Positions 62,883 through 64,000 of a stretch of DNA of 64,000 bases are shown piece after piece. Source of the stretch: Raineya orbicola (GTDB lineage Bacteria > Bacteroidota > Bacteroidia > Cytophagales > Thermonemataceae); assembly GCF_002843425.1 (NCBI RefSeq), contig NZ_NKXO01000003.1:45059-109058 (forward strand), read 5' to 3'. Below the pieces are notes generated by a model. It ran no database searches. It was not told the origin of the DNA and saw only the letters and a list, made by a program, of their open reading frames with translations. The stretch's first letter is position 1; every line of letters begins with the position of its first letter. A program made the position numbers and the translations under genes.

Positions 62883-63755
62883 ATGTTCAAATCAAAGGAA
62901 TATTTTGACTATCTTGCTCAAAAAAGTTTTACTATGAGTTTTCAGTTGGGTGTTCTTATTATTCACGGCATAGGCAATCAAACGCCTGCGTATGCGAACC
63001 AATTTATCAAAGATTTACAGGAAAAAATCCGTCTGTACGACAAAAACCCCGATGTAGTCAAGATGATGCCTACCACGTGGGCAACAGAAATTCAACCCGA
63101 TGAAGAAGAACTTTGGCGAAATGTTTCCAAAGGTGAACCGCTCAATTTTGGCAAATTACGCAAGTTCTTGATAAGTTATGTAGGTGATTCCGTTGCCTAT
63201 GCAGGCACTCCCAACAAAAGCAATGGCATTTATCAAAAAATTCACCGCAATATTCACGAAACCCTTGAAAAACTCTACATTGATTTAGGCAAGCAAGATA
63301 AACCCCTCATTATTATTGCTCATTCATTTGGTACGCAAATCATTTCCGATTACATCTGGGACCGCCAAAAGGCTATCCGAGAAAATACAAGCGACTTCCT
63401 CGCTGATAATCCCTTTGAAAGTATGCAAACGCTTGTAGGGCTTTTTACATTTGGTTCTTGTATTCCATTTTTTACACTGGGCTACCACCCTTTGCAAGCG
63501 ATTGAATTTCCCATTCCACAATTGCCCGAAGAATGGAAAAGCAAAGCTCGTTGGTTCAATTTTTATGACGTTGATGATGTTTTAGGCTATCCGCTCAAAG
63601 ATTTGAGCGAAAGCTACAACAAGAGTGTCAATGCTGATATTGAAGTAAATGTCGGCAATTGGCTTCAATCTTGGAATCCCCTTTGCCACTTCGGCTACTG
63701 GCGTGATGATGACTGCCTCAATTCTATTGCAGAGTTCATTTCAGGATGGATATGA
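62883..63755 (+). CDS. Alpha/beta hydrolase (lipase-like)
   Basis: The 290-residue protein has an oxyanion block VLIIHGIGNQTP and a nucleophile elbow IIIAHSFGTQ with the serine at about 142. A candidate acid lies in FYDVDDVLGYP near 230. No signal peptide or membrane segment is seen. The conserved region begins at a later ATG (62934, MSFQLGV), which may be the true start. The substrate is unknown; the HGIGNQ start resembles uncharacterised esterases. It is divergent from metX. Confidence 0.72.
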   Translation: MFKSKEYFDYLAQKSFTMSFQLGVLIIHGIGNQTPAYANQFIKDLQEKIRLYDKNPDVVKMMPTTWATEIQPDEEELWRNVSKGEPLNFGKLRKFLISYVGDSVAYAGTPNKSNGIYQKIHRNIHETLEKLYIDLGKQDKPLIIIAHSFGTQIISDYIWDRQKAIRENTSDFLADNPFESMQTLVGLFTFGSCIPFFTLGYHPLQAIEFPIPQLPEEWKSKARWFNFYDVDDVLGYPLKDLSESYNKSVNADIEVNVGNWLQSWNPLCHFGYWRDDDCLNSIAEFISGWI

Positions 63756-63761
63756 AAGATA

Positions 63762-63782
63762 GATGTTAGATGTTAGATGTTA
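63762..63782. repeat. Tandem heptamer GATGTTA, three exact copies (site E)
   Basis: Three exact copies of GATGTTA are followed by the degenerate unit GATTTTG, just after the stop codon of the hydrolase gene. The phase is 7 as at the other sites, and the unit resembles the GATTTAA units of site A. Confidence 0.85.
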
Positions 63783-63816
63783 GATTTTGAGTAAAATACT
63801 TTCTTTGCTGGAAGCT

Positions 63817-63879
63817 ATGCGAAAATGGATTAAACGTATTTTAGGCATTACTTTTTTGATTTTGCTATTTTTTACGTGA
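63817..63879 (+). CDS. 20-codon hydrophobic ORF (uncertain)
   Basis: A complete small ORF, ATG to TGA, encodes a 20-residue peptide with a basic start (MRKWIKR) and a hydrophobic rest ending in LLFFT. It could be a small membrane peptide or the remnant signal sequence of a decayed gene. No clear promoter was found. It is reported because it is too short for ordinary gene calling. Confidence 0.25.
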   Translation: MRKWIKRILGITFLILLFFT

Positions 63880-63947
63880 ATTATAAGTCTAACTTATTGT
63901 TTTCAAGGGATTTAAATAAAAAAACTTAGGGTAATTGAAAAAATGAT

Positions 63948-63955
63948 TAACTTTG
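63948..63955 (+). promoter_or_regulatory. -7 element before the gene leaving the window
   Basis: An exact TAnnTTTG (TAACTTTG) lies 27 bases before the ATG at 63983. No TTG is placed at the usual distance. Confidence 0.45.
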
Positions 63956-63982
63956 AGTTGTACTTTTTAAATATTTAATCAT

Positions 63983-64000
63983 ATGAGTCAATTACCTCTA
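63983..64000 (+). CDS. First codons of a gene cut by the window end
   Basis: ATG followed by codons for S-Q-L-P-L, downstream of a -7 element. Too little is visible to identify it. Confidence 0.45.

Overview
The window comes from a low-GC member of the Bacteroidota, most likely the Cytophagales branch. The evidence is the type IX secretion pair porU-porV, a gliding-type ABC permease (GldF), two DUF6089 outer-membrane barrels, a split transketolase, and promoters of the Bacteroidota form TTG-N19-21-TAnnTTTG instead of the E. coli form. No rRNA, phage gene, transposase or CRISPR array was seen. Coding density is high, and no gene-free stretch exceeds 300 bases. Species cannot be decided from the sequence.

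Left part (1-16700, mostly + strand). A dihydroorotase-like protein that has lost its metal ligands and a fold-III arginine decarboxylase come first. A signalling block follows: a membrane GAF protein, a Cache-HAMP-GAF-PAS-PAS-PP2C phosphatase, a SiaB-type kinase and a SiaC-type (DUF1987) phospho-acceptor. Together the last three form a SiaABC-like partner switch. Then come a TerB-ABC(G-type) transporter fusion, two tandem copies of a lipoprotein plus secreted-protein gene pair, a small membrane protein and a Ser/Thr kinase.

Middle (16700-34100, mixed strands). tRNA-Leu, uvrC with a LolC/E-type permease, a glycosyltransferase, crcB, a DivIVA-domain protein, a PASTA penicillin-binding protein with altered active-site motifs, NfeD, gldF, tRNA-His, pyrR with two DUF6089 barrels, a CsgG-like/LPP20-like lipoprotein pair, a HARE-HTH protein with a nuclease-like region, and serS.

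34100-51700. A second membrane GAF protein is paired with a MORN-repeat/DUF1963 giant protein. These are followed by proline dehydrogenase, the N half of transketolase, recN, a small conserved protein, a metallo-beta-lactamase hydrolase, tRNA-Glu, an EF-P with an unusual loop tip, porV, porU, an RluB-type pseudouridine synthase, a secreted DUF481-like protein and a possible secreted RNase.

51700-64000. Pyruvate carboxylase, a membrane pseudokinase, MarC, mutS, tuf preceded by tRNA-Tyr, -Gly and -Thr, metX and an alpha/beta hydrolase. The last 245 bases hold a heptamer repeat, a 20-codon ORF and the first codons of another gene.

Themes. (1) Phospho-signalling is dense: PP2C phosphatase, SiaB kinase, SiaC, one apparently active kinase, one pseudokinase and three GAF domains of one subfamily. 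(2) Several spacers carry period-7 repeats, three of them from one sequence family. (3) Several proteins keep a fold but lose catalytic residues (dihydroorotase, pseudokinase, PBP motifs, EF-P loop). Starts were placed with signal peptides, family lengths and promoter positions, because Shine-Dalgarno sequences are weak here.
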